A stretch of DNA of 50,226 bases. Origin: Microvirga rosea (lineage in GTDB: Bacteria > Pseudomonadota > Alphaproteobacteria > Rhizobiales > Beijerinckiaceae). The notes below the pieces were generated by a model, which was not told the DNA's origin, did not search any database, and worked only from the letters and a program-made list of their open reading frames with translations. The number at the start of each line of letters is the position of its first letter. The stretch's first letter is position 1. Location: assembly GCF_020595095.1 (NCBI RefSeq), contig NZ_JAJDOP010000017.1:1-50226 (forward strand), in the 5' to 3' direction. Below are positions 31,802 through 40,342 of the stretch, one piece after another. A program made the translations under genes and the position numbers.

Positions 31802-34033
31802 TCACGCAGCTTGGTGCGTCGCTGACAGCCTCATGGCATTGGCGACGACGAGGATCGAGGACACCGACATCGCGACCGCCGCGACAAGAGGCGTCACATA
31901 GCCCAGTACGGCCACAGGCACCGCCAGGGCATTGTAGCCGATCGCCAAGGCAAAGTTCTGGAAGATCAACCGCCGGGACTGGCGTGAGATTACAAGGGCG
32001 TCGCCAACGGCGGACATGCTTTCGTTCAGGAACACGAAGTCCGCGGCGTTGCGGCCGATATCGGCCGCGGTGGCGGGGGCCATCGACACGTGGGCGGCCG
32101 ACAGGGCGGGCGCGTCGTTCAGCCCGTCCCCGATCATCAGAACTTTCCGGCCCGCGGCCTCATGCGCCGCGACCCGTGCCACCTTTTCCGCCGGGAGAAG
32201 ACCCGCCGCTAAGTCACGGATACCAAGCCTGGACGCCAGGTCCCTGACCACGGCCTCACGGTCGCCGGACAGAATTTCCACAGCCAGCCTTTGGCGCACC
32301 AGGTTGCTCACCGTCTCCTGCGCCTCGCGGCGGATGCGGTCCTCCAGCACAAAGGTCGCCAGCGGTTCCCCCTCTCGCGTCAGGATCGAGATCGAGGCAG
32401 TTGCGGAGGCGTCGTCCCAAGCCCCTTGCCCTGCCGCCCAGTCCGGCCGGCCGAGCCGGTACGTGGCACCGCCTAGTCTGGCTTCGAGTCCCAGACCGGC
32501 AGTTTCCTCAATCCCGTCGAATGCGGGAACGTCGCCCACATGCTGGGCGGCGGCTTCGGCAATCGCCCGTGCCGCTGGATGGCGCGAGCCCATGGCCATC
32601 CCCCGGGCGATCCGCAGCGCCGCCGGCGAGACTTCGCCCGCGTTGACCAGGGTAGGTCGGCCCAGCGTCAGGGTGCCGGTCTTGTCGAAGGCCACGCCGT
32701 CGATCTCAGCCAGACGCTCCAGGGCGGAGCCGTCCTTGACCATGATCCCGCTCTCGAACAGGCGGCGTGCGGCGACGACCTGCACGATGGGCACCGCCAA
32801 CCCCAGGGCGCACGGGCAGGTGATGATCAGCACGGCGATGGCAATGGTGACGGACACATGCCAATCCCCGGTGACGAACAGCCAGCCCATGAAGGAGAGC
32901 AGGGCCAGCGTGTGGACGACGGGCGAGTACAGCGCCGCGGCGCGGTCGGCCAGCCGCCGGTAGCGGGCCCGCCCGCCCTCGGCTGCCTCCATCATGCGGA
33001 CCATTTCCGCCAGGAACGAGTCTTCGGCCCGCGCGGCGGCCCGGACCGTCAGCGGCCCGGTGAGGTTCATTACCCCCGCCTGGACTGCTTCGCCCGGAGC
33101 AGCCTTCCGGGGCGCGGACTCACCAGAAACGAGGGAGCAGTCGAGCTCGGACGTGCCCTGGGCGACCACGCCGTCGACGGGGATCCGCTCGCCCGCGGCG
33201 ATGAGCACCGCCGCACCGGGTTCGATCTCCGACACTGGGACGTAGAACGGCTTCCCGCCCCGGATGATTGTGGCGCCTGCTGGGGCAAGCCGCGCCAGGC
33301 CCGCGACGGCGGAGCGCGCCCGCTCGCGCATCATATGGTCGAGCGTGCGGCCGATGAGCAGGAAGAACAGCAACGAGGTCGCCGCGTCGAAGTACGCATG
33401 CGGCTCGTTGTGGAGCGTGTCGTAGAGGCTGAGGGCGAAGGCGAGCGACACGCCGATGGAGATCGGCACGTCCATGTTGGTGCGGCCATGGCGCAGCGCC
33501 GACCAGGCCGAGGCATAGAAGATCCGGCCAGAGTAGAGGAGTGCCGGGAGAGCAAGGAGGGCCGAGATGAGATGGAAGGCTTGGCGCGTGCCGGCGTCGG
33601 CCCCCGCCCAAACCGACACGGACATAAGCATGATGTTCATCGCGCAGAAGCCCGCCACCGCCAGCGCCCGGATGAGGCGCGCCAGTTCGGGGTCTTTCGC
33701 AGCCTGCTCGGACGCGAACAGGTGTGCCTCGTAGCCAATCCCGCGCAGGGCACCGATCAGGTCGGGCGGCCCGCCATCGCCGGTGTTCCAGCGGACCGCA
33801 ACGCGCTTCGTCGATAGGTTGACCCGGGCGGACTGAACGCCCGGCAGCTTTGCGAGCGTCCGCTCCACTGCGGCGATGCAGGCGGCGCATTTGACCCCAG
33901 GCACCGACAGGTCGCTCTGACGGGTGCCGTCGCCGAGGTCGCGGCTGGCCAGCCGAATCTCGTCCCGCAGGGTGCCGGGCAGCATCGGTTCCCCGAGTGC
34001 CGCCTGCACGTCGACAGGCGCGCAACAGGTCAT
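31802..34033 (-). CDS. ccoI: Copper-translocating P1B-type ATPase CcoI/FixI
   Basis: The product of about 743 residues starts MTCCAPVD and has an N-terminal heavy-metal-associated domain with VKCAACIAAVERTL. Membrane segments include the metal motif CPCALGLAVPI, with the phosphorylation site DKTGTLTLGRP and hinge GDGLNDAPALSAAH. ATG 34033 is chosen because GGGAGG lies 7 bases before it; the TTG five codons upstream overlaps that site. CcoI exports copper toward the periplasm for assembly of the CuB site in CcoN. It lies between the DUF2189 gene and ccoS. ccoG and ccoH, which normally precede it in fixGHIS, are absent. Confidence 0.93.
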   Translation of the reverse strand: MTCCAPVDVQAALGEPMLPGTLRDEIRLASRDLGDGTRQSDLSVPGVKCAACIAAVERTLAKLPGVQSARVNLSTKRVAVRWNTGDGGPPDLIGALRGIGYEAHLFASEQAAKDPELARLIRALAVAGFCAMNIMLMSVSVWAGADAGTRQAFHLISALLALPALLYSGRIFYASAWSALRHGRTNMDVPISIGVSLAFALSLYDTLHNEPHAYFDAATSLLFFLLIGRTLDHMMRERARSAVAGLARLAPAGATIIRGGKPFYVPVSEIEPGAAVLIAAGERIPVDGVVAQGTSELDCSLVSGESAPRKAAPGEAVQAGVMNLTGPLTVRAAARAEDSFLAEMVRMMEAAEGGRARYRRLADRAAALYSPVVHTLALLSFMGWLFVTGDWHVSVTIAIAVLIITCPCALGLAVPIVQVVAARRLFESGIMVKDGSALERLAEIDGVAFDKTGTLTLGRPTLVNAGEVSPAALRIARGMAMGSRHPAARAIAEAAAQHVGDVPAFDGIEETAGLGLEARLGGATYRLGRPDWAAGQGAWDDASATASISILTREGEPLATFVLEDRIRREAQETVSNLVRQRLAVEILSGDREAVVRDLASRLGIRDLAAGLLPAEKVARVAAHEAAGRKVLMIGDGLNDAPALSAAHVSMAPATAADIGRNAADFVFLNESMSAVGDALVISRQSRRLIFQNFALAIGYNALAVPVAVLGYVTPLVAAVAMSVSSILVVANAMRLSATHQAA

Positions 34034-34070
34034 TGCTATCCTCCCCAAGGCCTAACGTTCCGCCGGCACA

Positions 34071-34877
34071 TCAGCGCATCGCCCGGTAGGCATGCCAGGT
34101 GGCATGACCCAACAGCGGGAAGATAACGATGAAGCCGAGGAAACCCGTCACGGCACTGGCCGCGAACAGCGCGAGCACAACGGCGCCCCAGGCGATCATC
34201 GGGGTGAGGTTGTTCCAGACCATAGCCATGCTCGTGCCCATGGCCGTCAGGGCGTCCGTGCGCTGGTCGAGCAGCATCGGGATCGAGAACACGCTGATCG
34301 CGAACCCGAATGCAGCGAACAGCCCGCCAATGAGCGTGCCGACAATGAGCATCGCCCAGCCGACCGGCGTCGTGAGGAGCATGGCAACGACCCCATCAAG
34401 TCCGGGAAAGGCTCGAACGCCGAAGAACAGGGCGTACACCAGGACCGCAGCCCGGTTCCAGAGCAGCATCAGCAGGCAGAGCAGCAGCCCGGTGTAGAAG
34501 ATCTGCGCTCCGGCCAGGGGCCGCACAAGCAGCATGGTGCGCAGCGTCGGGTGCTCGCCGGCCTCCAGGGCACGGCTCTTCTCGTAGAGGCCGATGGCCA
34601 GCACGGGCGCGACGATCATGTAGCCGGCGATGGCGGGGAACAGGATGTAGTCTCGGCCCGAGGCGATTAGCGCCCAGGCGAGGAGCGCGGTGATCACGAA
34701 GACGGCAACGCCATAGGCGAGACTGAGACCCGGCTGGACGAGCAGGTCGCGCCAGCCCCCCCGCAGCCAGTCGAGTGCCGCCTGCGCCGGCAGGTGGCGC
34801 TGCCGCGCCGGGTTGCGCGTTTCGTCGATGCTGGAGGTCTCGCTCAACAGGCCGTAGGACTCGTCCGCTTCGCTCAT
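34071..34877 (-). CDS. DUF2189 integral membrane protein
   Basis: The 268-residue protein has a hydrophilic N-terminus (about 50 residues) and about six hydrophobic segments. Typical stretches are LAYGVAVFVITALLAWALIA, VAPVLAIGLYEKSRALEAGE, WNRAAVLVYALFFG and FPLLGHATWHAYRAMR at the C-terminus, matching the DUF2189 family. Such proteins often accompany cbb3 oxidase genes in alphaproteobacteria, but their role is not established. It sits 37 bp downstream of the small membrane protein gene and 37 bp upstream of ccoI. Confidence 0.78.
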   Translation of the reverse strand: MSEADESYGLLSETSSIDETRNPARQRHLPAQAALDWLRGGWRDLLVQPGLSLAYGVAVFVITALLAWALIASGRDYILFPAIAGYMIVAPVLAIGLYEKSRALEAGEHPTLRTMLLVRPLAGAQIFYTGLLLCLLMLLWNRAAVLVYALFFGVRAFPGLDGVVAMLLTTPVGWAMLIVGTLIGGLFAAFGFAISVFSIPMLLDQRTDALTAMGTSMAMVWNNLTPMIAWGAVVLALFAASAVTGFLGFIVIFPLLGHATWHAYRAMR

Positions 34878-34914
34878 TTGCCTTCCCCGGAGTCGTGCAC
34901 GCTTGATCTTTCTC

Positions 34915-35115
34915 TCAGCAGGCGGGCTTCGCCGCCCGGTATGTGCCCGCCTGGGTGCCCGCCTCCTTCAGGTGGGCGACGCAGTCGGGTTGGGAGGCCA
35001 CCGCGACGTAGACAAGATGCGCGTTGGCGGCCACCACGACGAGCAGCACAGCGGCCGCCAGGAACCAGGCCAGCAAGGGCCACTTGGCCCGCTTTGCCAC
35101 GGGACCGGCCGTCAT
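34915..35115 (-). CDS. Small membrane protein after ccoP (66 aa)
   Basis: A single hydrophobic helix (WPLLAWFLAAAVLLVVVAAN) is preceded by basic residues. It is followed by a short polar part (AHLVYVAVASQPDCVAHL) with two cysteines, one at the very C-terminus. It overlaps the ccoP stop by 4 bp (ATGA), so it is translationally coupled to the oxidase operon. It occupies the place of ccoG/ccoH in the usual order but is too short to be either. A role in oxidase assembly or stability is an inference. Confidence 0.65.
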   Translation of the reverse strand: MTAGPVAKRAKWPLLAWFLAAAVLLVVVAANAHLVYVAVASQPDCVAHLKEAGTQAGTYRAAKPAC

Positions 35116-35993
35116 CGCTTCGCGTCCCTCAGCGAGTTGACGTATAGCGCCAGGATCTTGATCTCCGCCGGGGTCAGGCGCTCATCCCAGGTCGGCATGT
35201 GGCCCTGCCGCCCGCCGTGGATCGTGTTGATGATGGTCTGCAGGTCGCCGCCGTAAAGCCAGAACTGATCGGTCAGGTTTGGGGCACCAACCTCCCGGTT
35301 GCCCTTGCCATCCTCGCCGTGGCAGGCGGCGCAGGTGGTGAGAAAGGTTTCCCGTCCGGCATGGATCTGGGGGCCGTTCTGTGGCGTCGACACGGCCGGA
35401 TTGGACAGAGATTGCACGTAGGTCGCGACGTTCGCCACCTGAGTGCGGTCGAGCATCGCGTCGCGCCCGAAGGCCGGCATCTGCGCAACCCGGGTGTTCT
35501 GATGGCGCGAGTTGATGCCCAGGCGCATGGTCTCGGCGATCTTGTCCACCTCACCGCCCCAGAGCCAGTCGTCATCCGTCAGGTCGGGATAGTTGGCGCG
35601 GCCCCTGCCGTCGGACCCATGGCAGGCGGCGCAGTTGTCGCCGAACAGCTGGCGCCCCGTCGAGCGGACGACCCTCATCAGGTCCACGTTGGACTGGATC
35701 TGCTCGTAGGTGTCCGTCTCGATGGCTTTCATCCAGGCCGCGCGCTCGGCCTGTGCGGCGACCAGATCCTGCTGCACGGCCTGGCGCTGGTCGATCCCCA
35801 GAATGCCCTTGGTGTAGGTGGTGACCATCGGCCAGGTCGGCATCAGGATCCACCAGAGCAGCGCCCACACATGCGTGACGATGATGAACATCAGCACGCC
35901 GCGCGGCACCGGCGTGTCAAGTTCCTTGATGCCATTCCATTCGTGTCCCGTCGTCGGGCGGCCGCTGACGGGATCGCGTTCCTCTACTGCCAT
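35112..35993 (-). CDS. ccoP: cbb3-type cytochrome c oxidase subunit III (CcoP/FixP), dihaem
   Basis: This 293-residue protein has an N-terminal VSGRPTTGHEWNGIKELDTP and LWWILMPTWP membrane segment typical of CcoP. Two c-type haem sites follow, DNCAACHG and TTCAACHG, with downstream Met ligands in AQMPAFG and GHMPTW. The protein relays electrons from periplasmic cytochromes to CcoO and CcoN. Its gene overlaps ccoQ by 10 bp and the next small gene by 4 bp. Confidence 0.95.
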   Translation of the reverse strand: MAVEERDPVSGRPTTGHEWNGIKELDTPVPRGVLMFIIVTHVWALLWWILMPTWPMVTTYTKGILGIDQRQAVQQDLVAAQAERAAWMKAIETDTYEQIQSNVDLMRVVRSTGRQLFGDNCAACHGSDGRGRANYPDLTDDDWLWGGEVDKIAETMRLGINSRHQNTRVAQMPAFGRDAMLDRTQVANVATYVQSLSNPAVSTPQNGPQIHAGRETFLTTCAACHGEDGKGNREVGAPNLTDQFWLYGGDLQTIINTIHGGRQGHMPTWDERLTPAEIKILALYVNSLRDAKR

Positions 35994-36154
35994 GGCCGGT
36001 CGTCCTCACCCAGAATGTTCCGCTTGGCGTCGTCGAACTTCCTCCGGTTGCCTGGCCAGAAGGCGTAAATGACGACGCAGACGCTGAAGCCGATAAAATA
36101 AAACAGGCCCCAGCTCTTGGCGAAGCCGACGAGGGTGTCGTGGTCGATGTCCAT
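35984..36154 (-). CDS. ccoQ: cbb3-type oxidase subunit IV (CcoQ/FixQ)
   Basis: The 56-residue product (MDIDHDTLVGFAKSWGLFYF, one membrane helix, then AFWPGNRRKFDDAKRNIL) is a typical CcoQ, which stabilises the assembled oxidase. ATG 36154 is chosen over an upstream start because AGGAGG stands 7 bases before it. It overlaps ccoP. Confidence 0.93.
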   Translation of the reverse strand: MDIDHDTLVGFAKSWGLFYFIGFSVCVVIYAFWPGNRRKFDDAKRNILGEDDRPWQ

Positions 36155-36176
36155 GAACTGACCTCCTTTTCCTTCG

Positions 36177-36929
36177 TCAATTAGTGGGATTGGGCGCCTG
36201 TTCCGGCGCGGCGGTGTTGGAATAGGCCGCATCGGTCAGCCGCCCGAGTACCTGAAGATAGGCGACCAGCGCGTCCATCTCGGTGAGCTGAGTGACGACG
36301 CCGTCGAAGCCGCTGACCTGGGTCTTCTCGCCATAGCGCTGGGTCACCCCAGCCGCGAACGGACTGTCCGGGGCGGCCTGCCCGAAGGCGTCGCCGGCGG
36401 CGTTGGCGATCATCTCGTCCGTGTAAGGCACGCCCAGCGCCCGCTGCGCCCGCAGATGCCGCCCGAGGTCCTCCGTCTCCAGGGCAGTGCGGGCGAGCCA
36501 ACTGTAGGCTGGCATGTTCGACTCCGGCACCACGCTGCGTGGATTGGTCAGGTGCGCAACGTGCCAGAAGTCGGAGTACTTGCCGCCTATGCGGGCGAGG
36601 TCCGGGCCGGTGCGCTTCGAGCCCCACAGCATCGGGTGGTCGTACTTGGACTCCACCGCCAGCGAATACGGGCCGTAGCGCTCGACCTCGTCACGCAGAG
36701 TGCGGATCATCTGGCTGTGGCAGGCGTAGCAGCCCTCGCGGACATAGATGTTGCGCCCGGCGAGCTCCAGCGGAGTGTAGAGGCGCATGTCCGGCGCGTC
36801 CTCGACGGTTGTGTGGATGGTGAAGAGCGGCGCGATCTCAACGATGCCGCCGACGCTGGCGGCCGCGATGATAGCGACGACGAAGCCGATAGCAGTGCGC
36901 TCCAGTTTACGGTGAAACAGTTCGGCCAT
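36177..36929 (-). CDS. ccoO: cbb3-type cytochrome c oxidase subunit II (CcoO/FixO), monohaem
   Basis: The 250-residue protein has one N-terminal membrane anchor (IGFVVAIIAAASVGGIVEI), the haem c site EGCYACHSQMIR, then YDHPMLWGSKRTGPDLARIG and the axial Met region ESNMPAYSWL. These are strongly conserved in CcoO. It lies 4 bp after ccoN and 22 bp before ccoQ. Confidence 0.95.
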   Translation of the reverse strand: MAELFHRKLERTAIGFVVAIIAAASVGGIVEIAPLFTIHTTVEDAPDMRLYTPLELAGRNIYVREGCYACHSQMIRTLRDEVERYGPYSLAVESKYDHPMLWGSKRTGPDLARIGGKYSDFWHVAHLTNPRSVVPESNMPAYSWLARTALETEDLGRHLRAQRALGVPYTDEMIANAAGDAFGQAAPDSPFAAGVTQRYGEKTQVSGFDGVVTQLTEMDALVAYLQVLGRLTDAAYSNTAAPEQAPNPTN

Positions 36930-36933
36930 GATG

Positions 36934-38616
36934 TCACTCCGCTGGGGTCGCTGCGGCGCCGGGCGCCAGTCCCGTTTCGGGCACGTCCGTCCGTCTATCC
37001 ACGGTGGCGGGCACGGCGCGCACCGTCATCCAGATGTTGAAGGCGGCGACGATGGCGCCGAGCAGGAACAGCAGGCCGCCAAAGGCGCGTGCGATGTAGT
37101 AAGGGTACATAGCGACAAGCGAGTCGAGGAAGGAATAGGCGAGGGTTCCCTCCTGCGTGTAGGTGCGCCACATCAGTCCCTGGAGGATGCCCGAGTTCCA
37201 CATGGCGAACACGTAGATGAGGGTTCCTGCGACGGCGAGCCAGAAGTGGACTTCCACCAGCACTGGCGAATACATCCGCTCGCGCTTCCAGAGCGAGGGC
37301 ACCAGGGTGTAGATCGACCCGAAGGTAATGAACGCGACCCAGCCAAGCGCTCCGGCGTGAACATGGCCGACGGTCCAGTCGGTATAGTGGGACAGCGCGT
37401 TGACCGGCCGGATGGCCAGGAACGAGCCCTCGAAGGTCGACAGCCCGTAGAAGATCACCGCCACGAAGATGAAGCGCAGGGTCGCGTCGTCCCTGACCTT
37501 CTGCCAGGCGCCGTTGAGGGTGAGCAGCGCGTTGCCGGCCGAAGCCCAGGACGGCACGAGCAGCATGACCGAGAACGTCATGCCGAGGTTCTGCACCCAG
37601 TGCGGCAGCGCCGTGTAGTGCAGGTGGTGGGAGCCGGCCCACATGTAGAAGAACGTGATGCCCCAGAAGCTGAGAATCGAGAGCCGGTAGGAGAAGATCG
37701 GACGCTGCGCCCGGACCGGCAGGTAGTAGTAGAGCATCGCCAGGAAGCCGGCAGTCAGGAAGAAGGCCACGGCGTTGTGGCCATACCACCACTGCACCAT
37801 GGAGTCCTGCACGCCGGCCCAGATCGTGTAGCTCTTGGCCTGGCCGAACGAGACCGGGATAGCGAGGTTGTTGACGATGTGGAGGATAGCCACCACGACG
37901 ATGAACGCCATGTAGTACCAGTTGGCGACGTAAATGTGCGGCTCCTTGCGCCGGGCGATGGTGCGCAGGAAGAGGACGAAGTAGGTTACCCAGACGACCA
38001 CCAGCCACAGGTCGGCGTACCATTCGGCTTCCGCGTATTCCTTCGACTGGGTCACTCCCATGAAGTAGCCGGTGACGGCCAGGACGCAGAACAGGTTGAA
38101 GCCGAGCAGCACGAACCACGGGCTGACCTGGCCTGCAAGGCGGGCGCGGGAGGTGCGCTGCACAACGTGGAAGGAGGTGGCGATCAGGGCGTTGCCCCCG
38201 AAGCCAAAGATCACGCCCGTCGTGTGGGTCGGGCGCAGGCGCCCGAAGGTCGACCAGGGGGCGTCGAACGCGAGGTCCGGCCACGCCAGCTGGGCGGCCG
38301 TCCAGACGCCCATGAACATGCCGAAGATGGCCCAGGCAAGCGTCAGGGCGATGCCGACCTTGGTCGGGTCGTCATAGTAGTGCGAGGGACGATCCTGGGT
38401 CGGCTCGGGCTCGTAGTACGAGCGCATGACGAGGGCGGCAAGGCCGGCGCCGAAGAGGAGGACAATCACGCCGTGCACGCCGAGCGGATCGGAGCCGCCG
38501 GCTGCCGCCATTGCGATGCCGACGACGAAGACGCACACAATGATAACCAGGGCGTTCTGGCGTTCGCCGGTGGTTAGCTGTTGGACCATGCCACTCTCTC
38601 CGTAGACCTCAGACAT
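36934..38616 (-). CDS. ccoN: cbb3-type cytochrome c oxidase subunit I (CcoN/FixN)
   Basis: This 560-residue subunit with about 12-14 membrane segments carries the haem and CuB ligand regions: HTTGVIFGFGGNALIA, WWYGHNAVAFFLTAGFLAML, the paired histidines in AGSHHLHYTALPHWVQN, and HYTDWTVGHVHAGALGW. It reduces oxygen to water under microoxic conditions with proton pumping. ATG 38616 is used; a second ATG nine codons later also has a GGAG site. It is the first gene of the operon. I see no TTGAT-N4-ATCAA (Fnr/FixK) box before it, possibly because the upstream DNA has been replaced by the Tn3 remnant. Confidence 0.95.
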   Translation of the reverse strand: MSEVYGESGMVQQLTTGERQNALVIIVCVFVVGIAMAAAGGSDPLGVHGVIVLLFGAGLAALVMRSYYEPEPTQDRPSHYYDDPTKVGIALTLAWAIFGMFMGVWTAAQLAWPDLAFDAPWSTFGRLRPTHTTGVIFGFGGNALIATSFHVVQRTSRARLAGQVSPWFVLLGFNLFCVLAVTGYFMGVTQSKEYAEAEWYADLWLVVVWVTYFVLFLRTIARRKEPHIYVANWYYMAFIVVVAILHIVNNLAIPVSFGQAKSYTIWAGVQDSMVQWWYGHNAVAFFLTAGFLAMLYYYLPVRAQRPIFSYRLSILSFWGITFFYMWAGSHHLHYTALPHWVQNLGMTFSVMLLVPSWASAGNALLTLNGAWQKVRDDATLRFIFVAVIFYGLSTFEGSFLAIRPVNALSHYTDWTVGHVHAGALGWVAFITFGSIYTLVPSLWKRERMYSPVLVEVHFWLAVAGTLIYVFAMWNSGILQGLMWRTYTQEGTLAYSFLDSLVAMYPYYIARAFGGLLFLLGAIVAAFNIWMTVRAVPATVDRRTDVPETGLAPGAAATPAE

Positions 38617-38759
38617 ACCGACGGCTCCACCAGTGCAGGCTACCCCGAATGAGCTGGTGGCACCCTATTAACTGGCGGACGTCGGCTGGACGTCAACCGA
38701 CTGCCAAGCTTCGATGGTCGAGCACAGGGTACGACCAAGCCTCGGCAGCAAGGATGCCG

Positions 38760-39110
38760 ACAGAGTGTAGTGCCGGATCAGGCTTGCTTCATCGTCTGGA
38801 ATGCCGAGCAGCGCCTGACGCTCCTCCGGGCTCAGAAGCTTCCGCCGTATCATCACTTATCTCCTGCACTTGTTGCCCCACGGCTTTGACGGTTCGGAGC
38901 AAAGGTGCGGGATGTTGCTGCTCGGTACAGCAGCCTCCCGATCTGTCCACACGTTACGTTCTGAATAGCGTTACCGTGACGGCGCGGGCGAACTGCGCGA
39001 TCTTGCTTCGTCAGAAGGGGAGGGGGCGAGGAGGCTGCAAAGGGACAGAAAGGGAGTTCCTGGTCCGTTCTAGCTTAGCGTGTGTTGGGAACAGTTCTTG
39101 TTCCCACCCC
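38760..39110. mobile_element. Solitary Tn3-family end with tnpA start remnant
   Basis: The first 30 or so codons of a Tn3 tnpA are on the minus strand (RRKLLSPEERQALLGIPDDE, then ASLIRHYTL, ending near 38760). They are followed by the same upstream region and a terminal repeat ending TTCTTGTTCCCACCCC at 39110. The segment aligns with 30830-31172 in the same orientation but is diverged, so it is not a recent copy. Together with the left end at 28861 it bounds a 10.2-kb unit containing the cbb3 operon. The next bases (AGTCA) do not repeat the left flank. Confidence 0.85.
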
Positions 39111-39619
39111 AGTCAGATTGAGGACTGCGCGGCGTATCGCGGGCCGAAGGTTGCGGAGCTACCTACCTCCATCGCAGTGGATGGCTCAGTGACACCCCGC
39201 GAGATCGGCTTGGCCCTACGATAATAGGGCTGCTCCCCAGTCTCTCAAGCGAGTCTGGCATTGCGTGGCAAGGTTCGGTGGCCCCATCGCCGAGTTTCAT
39301 GCAGACAGGATCTGAGGCACTTTCCAACCGCGAACAGAACGATCCTAAATCGGCTTGTATCTGTGACCTGATCGGCCAAGAGGAGGGCACAGCGCTCTCG
39401 TTTATGCGGAGATCTAAATCCCGCCGGTCGCGAAACGACAAAAAACAGCCTCGCCAATATTTCGCGGTAGCCAGATAAAACAGAGTTCGGTTCAGCTTAG
39501 GTTATGGCGCCGCACGTGCCGAGCCGGCGCACGATACCTGGGCCGGCAATTTTGCCGTTGACAGTCATCTGATCCGTGCAAGAATAGAATACTCTGTATT
39601 CTTTTAGAAGACAACTTCT
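39111..39619. promoter_or_regulatory. Intergenic region with iclR promoter and 7-3-7 palindrome
   Basis: No gene is recognised in the first 400 bp. TTGACA occurs at 39558-39563, and about 20 bp later an AT-rich TAGAAT-like element overlaps AGAATAC-TCT-GTATTCT (39586-39602). That 17-bp palindrome lies 17 bp before the GTG start of the IclR gene. Its position over the presumed -10 element suggests autoregulation by the IclR protein. Confidence 0.5.
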
Positions 39620-40342
39620 GTGAGCGTCCGTCCGCTTTCCTCAGTCCTGAAGGCCTTCGCAGCCCTGGACATCATTGCCTCCTCCACCGAGCCGCTGCGG
39701 TTGGCCGATGTCGCTCGCATGCTTGGAGAGGCGCGCGCAACGACCCTCCAAAGGCTCGTGACCCTCGTGGAAGCCGGATGGATCGAGCAGTCAGATGACG
39801 GGCGATACCGCTTGACCTTGAAGGTCGTCCATCACGCGACCATTGCGATGGAGCAGGCAGGCATCGGAACACGCCTGCTCGATGTCCTGCACGAGGTAGT
39901 GGCCGAAAGCGGCGAGACCGCTTCCCTGGCCGTTCTTGAAGGAACTGAGTCGGTCATCATCAACCGGGTTGAGTCACGCGGCCTCCTGCGCGCCGATCTG
40001 CGGATTGGGACCCGTCTCCCCCTGTCCGACTCGGCGACAGGACGCGTCCTTGTCGCTCACGCCTCGTCCGACACCATCAACCGCCTCGAGTGCGCTGGTA
40101 TTGAACTCGGAGAACCAGCAGTGCTTTCCGAGGTCCGTGAGCGTGGCTTTGCGGTTTCCGGACCGCTCGGACCACGAACAGTAACCGCCGTTGCAGCGCC
40201 AGTGTTTGGTGTACATGGCGAGTGCATCGCTGCCCTTTCCATCTCTGGGCCGACAAACGGGTTCGACATGGATCTGAGTTCCAAAATTGTCACGCAAGCC
40301 GCTTCTAAAGCCACAGCCCGCATCCGTGGAGCCAACGAGTGA
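39620..40342 (+). CDS. IclR-family transcriptional regulator
   Basis: The 240-residue protein has the IclR N-terminal winged helix (SSVLKAFAALDIIASSTEPL, LADVARMLGEARATTLQRLV, EQSDDGRYRLTLKV). The effector domain includes LAVLEGTESVIINRVES, RLPLSDSATGRVLVAH, VRERGFAVSGPLGP and AAPVFGVHGECIAALSISGP. GTG 39620 is the start. It heads a plus-strand series of eight genes and overlaps the next by 4 bp (GTGA), so it very likely controls them in response to a transported or intermediate compound. Confidence 0.9.
   Translation: MSVRPLSSVLKAFAALDIIASSTEPLRLADVARMLGEARATTLQRLVTLVEAGWIEQSDDGRYRLTLKVVHHATIAMEQAGIGTRLLDVLHEVVAESGETASLAVLEGTESVIINRVESRGLLRADLRIGTRLPLSDSATGRVLVAHASSDTINRLECAGIELGEPAVLSEVRERGFAVSGPLGPRTVTAVAAPVFGVHGECIAALSISGPTNGFDMDLSSKIVTQAASKATARIRGANE

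Noticed and set aside
32540..33817. 425-codon open frame on the plus strand opposite ccoI
   Set aside because: It is antisense to the clearly conserved copper ATPase, and its composition (Gly/Arg/His/Asp-rich) is that of a high-GC shadow frame.
36928..38577. 549-codon open frame on the plus strand opposite ccoN
   Set aside because: Antisense to the conserved oxidase subunit; charged, low-complexity translation typical of a shadow frame.
38649..39224. 191-codon plus-strand open frame over the solitary Tn3 end
   Set aside because: It runs across the reverse strand of the tnpA start and the terminal repeat; no independent coding character.
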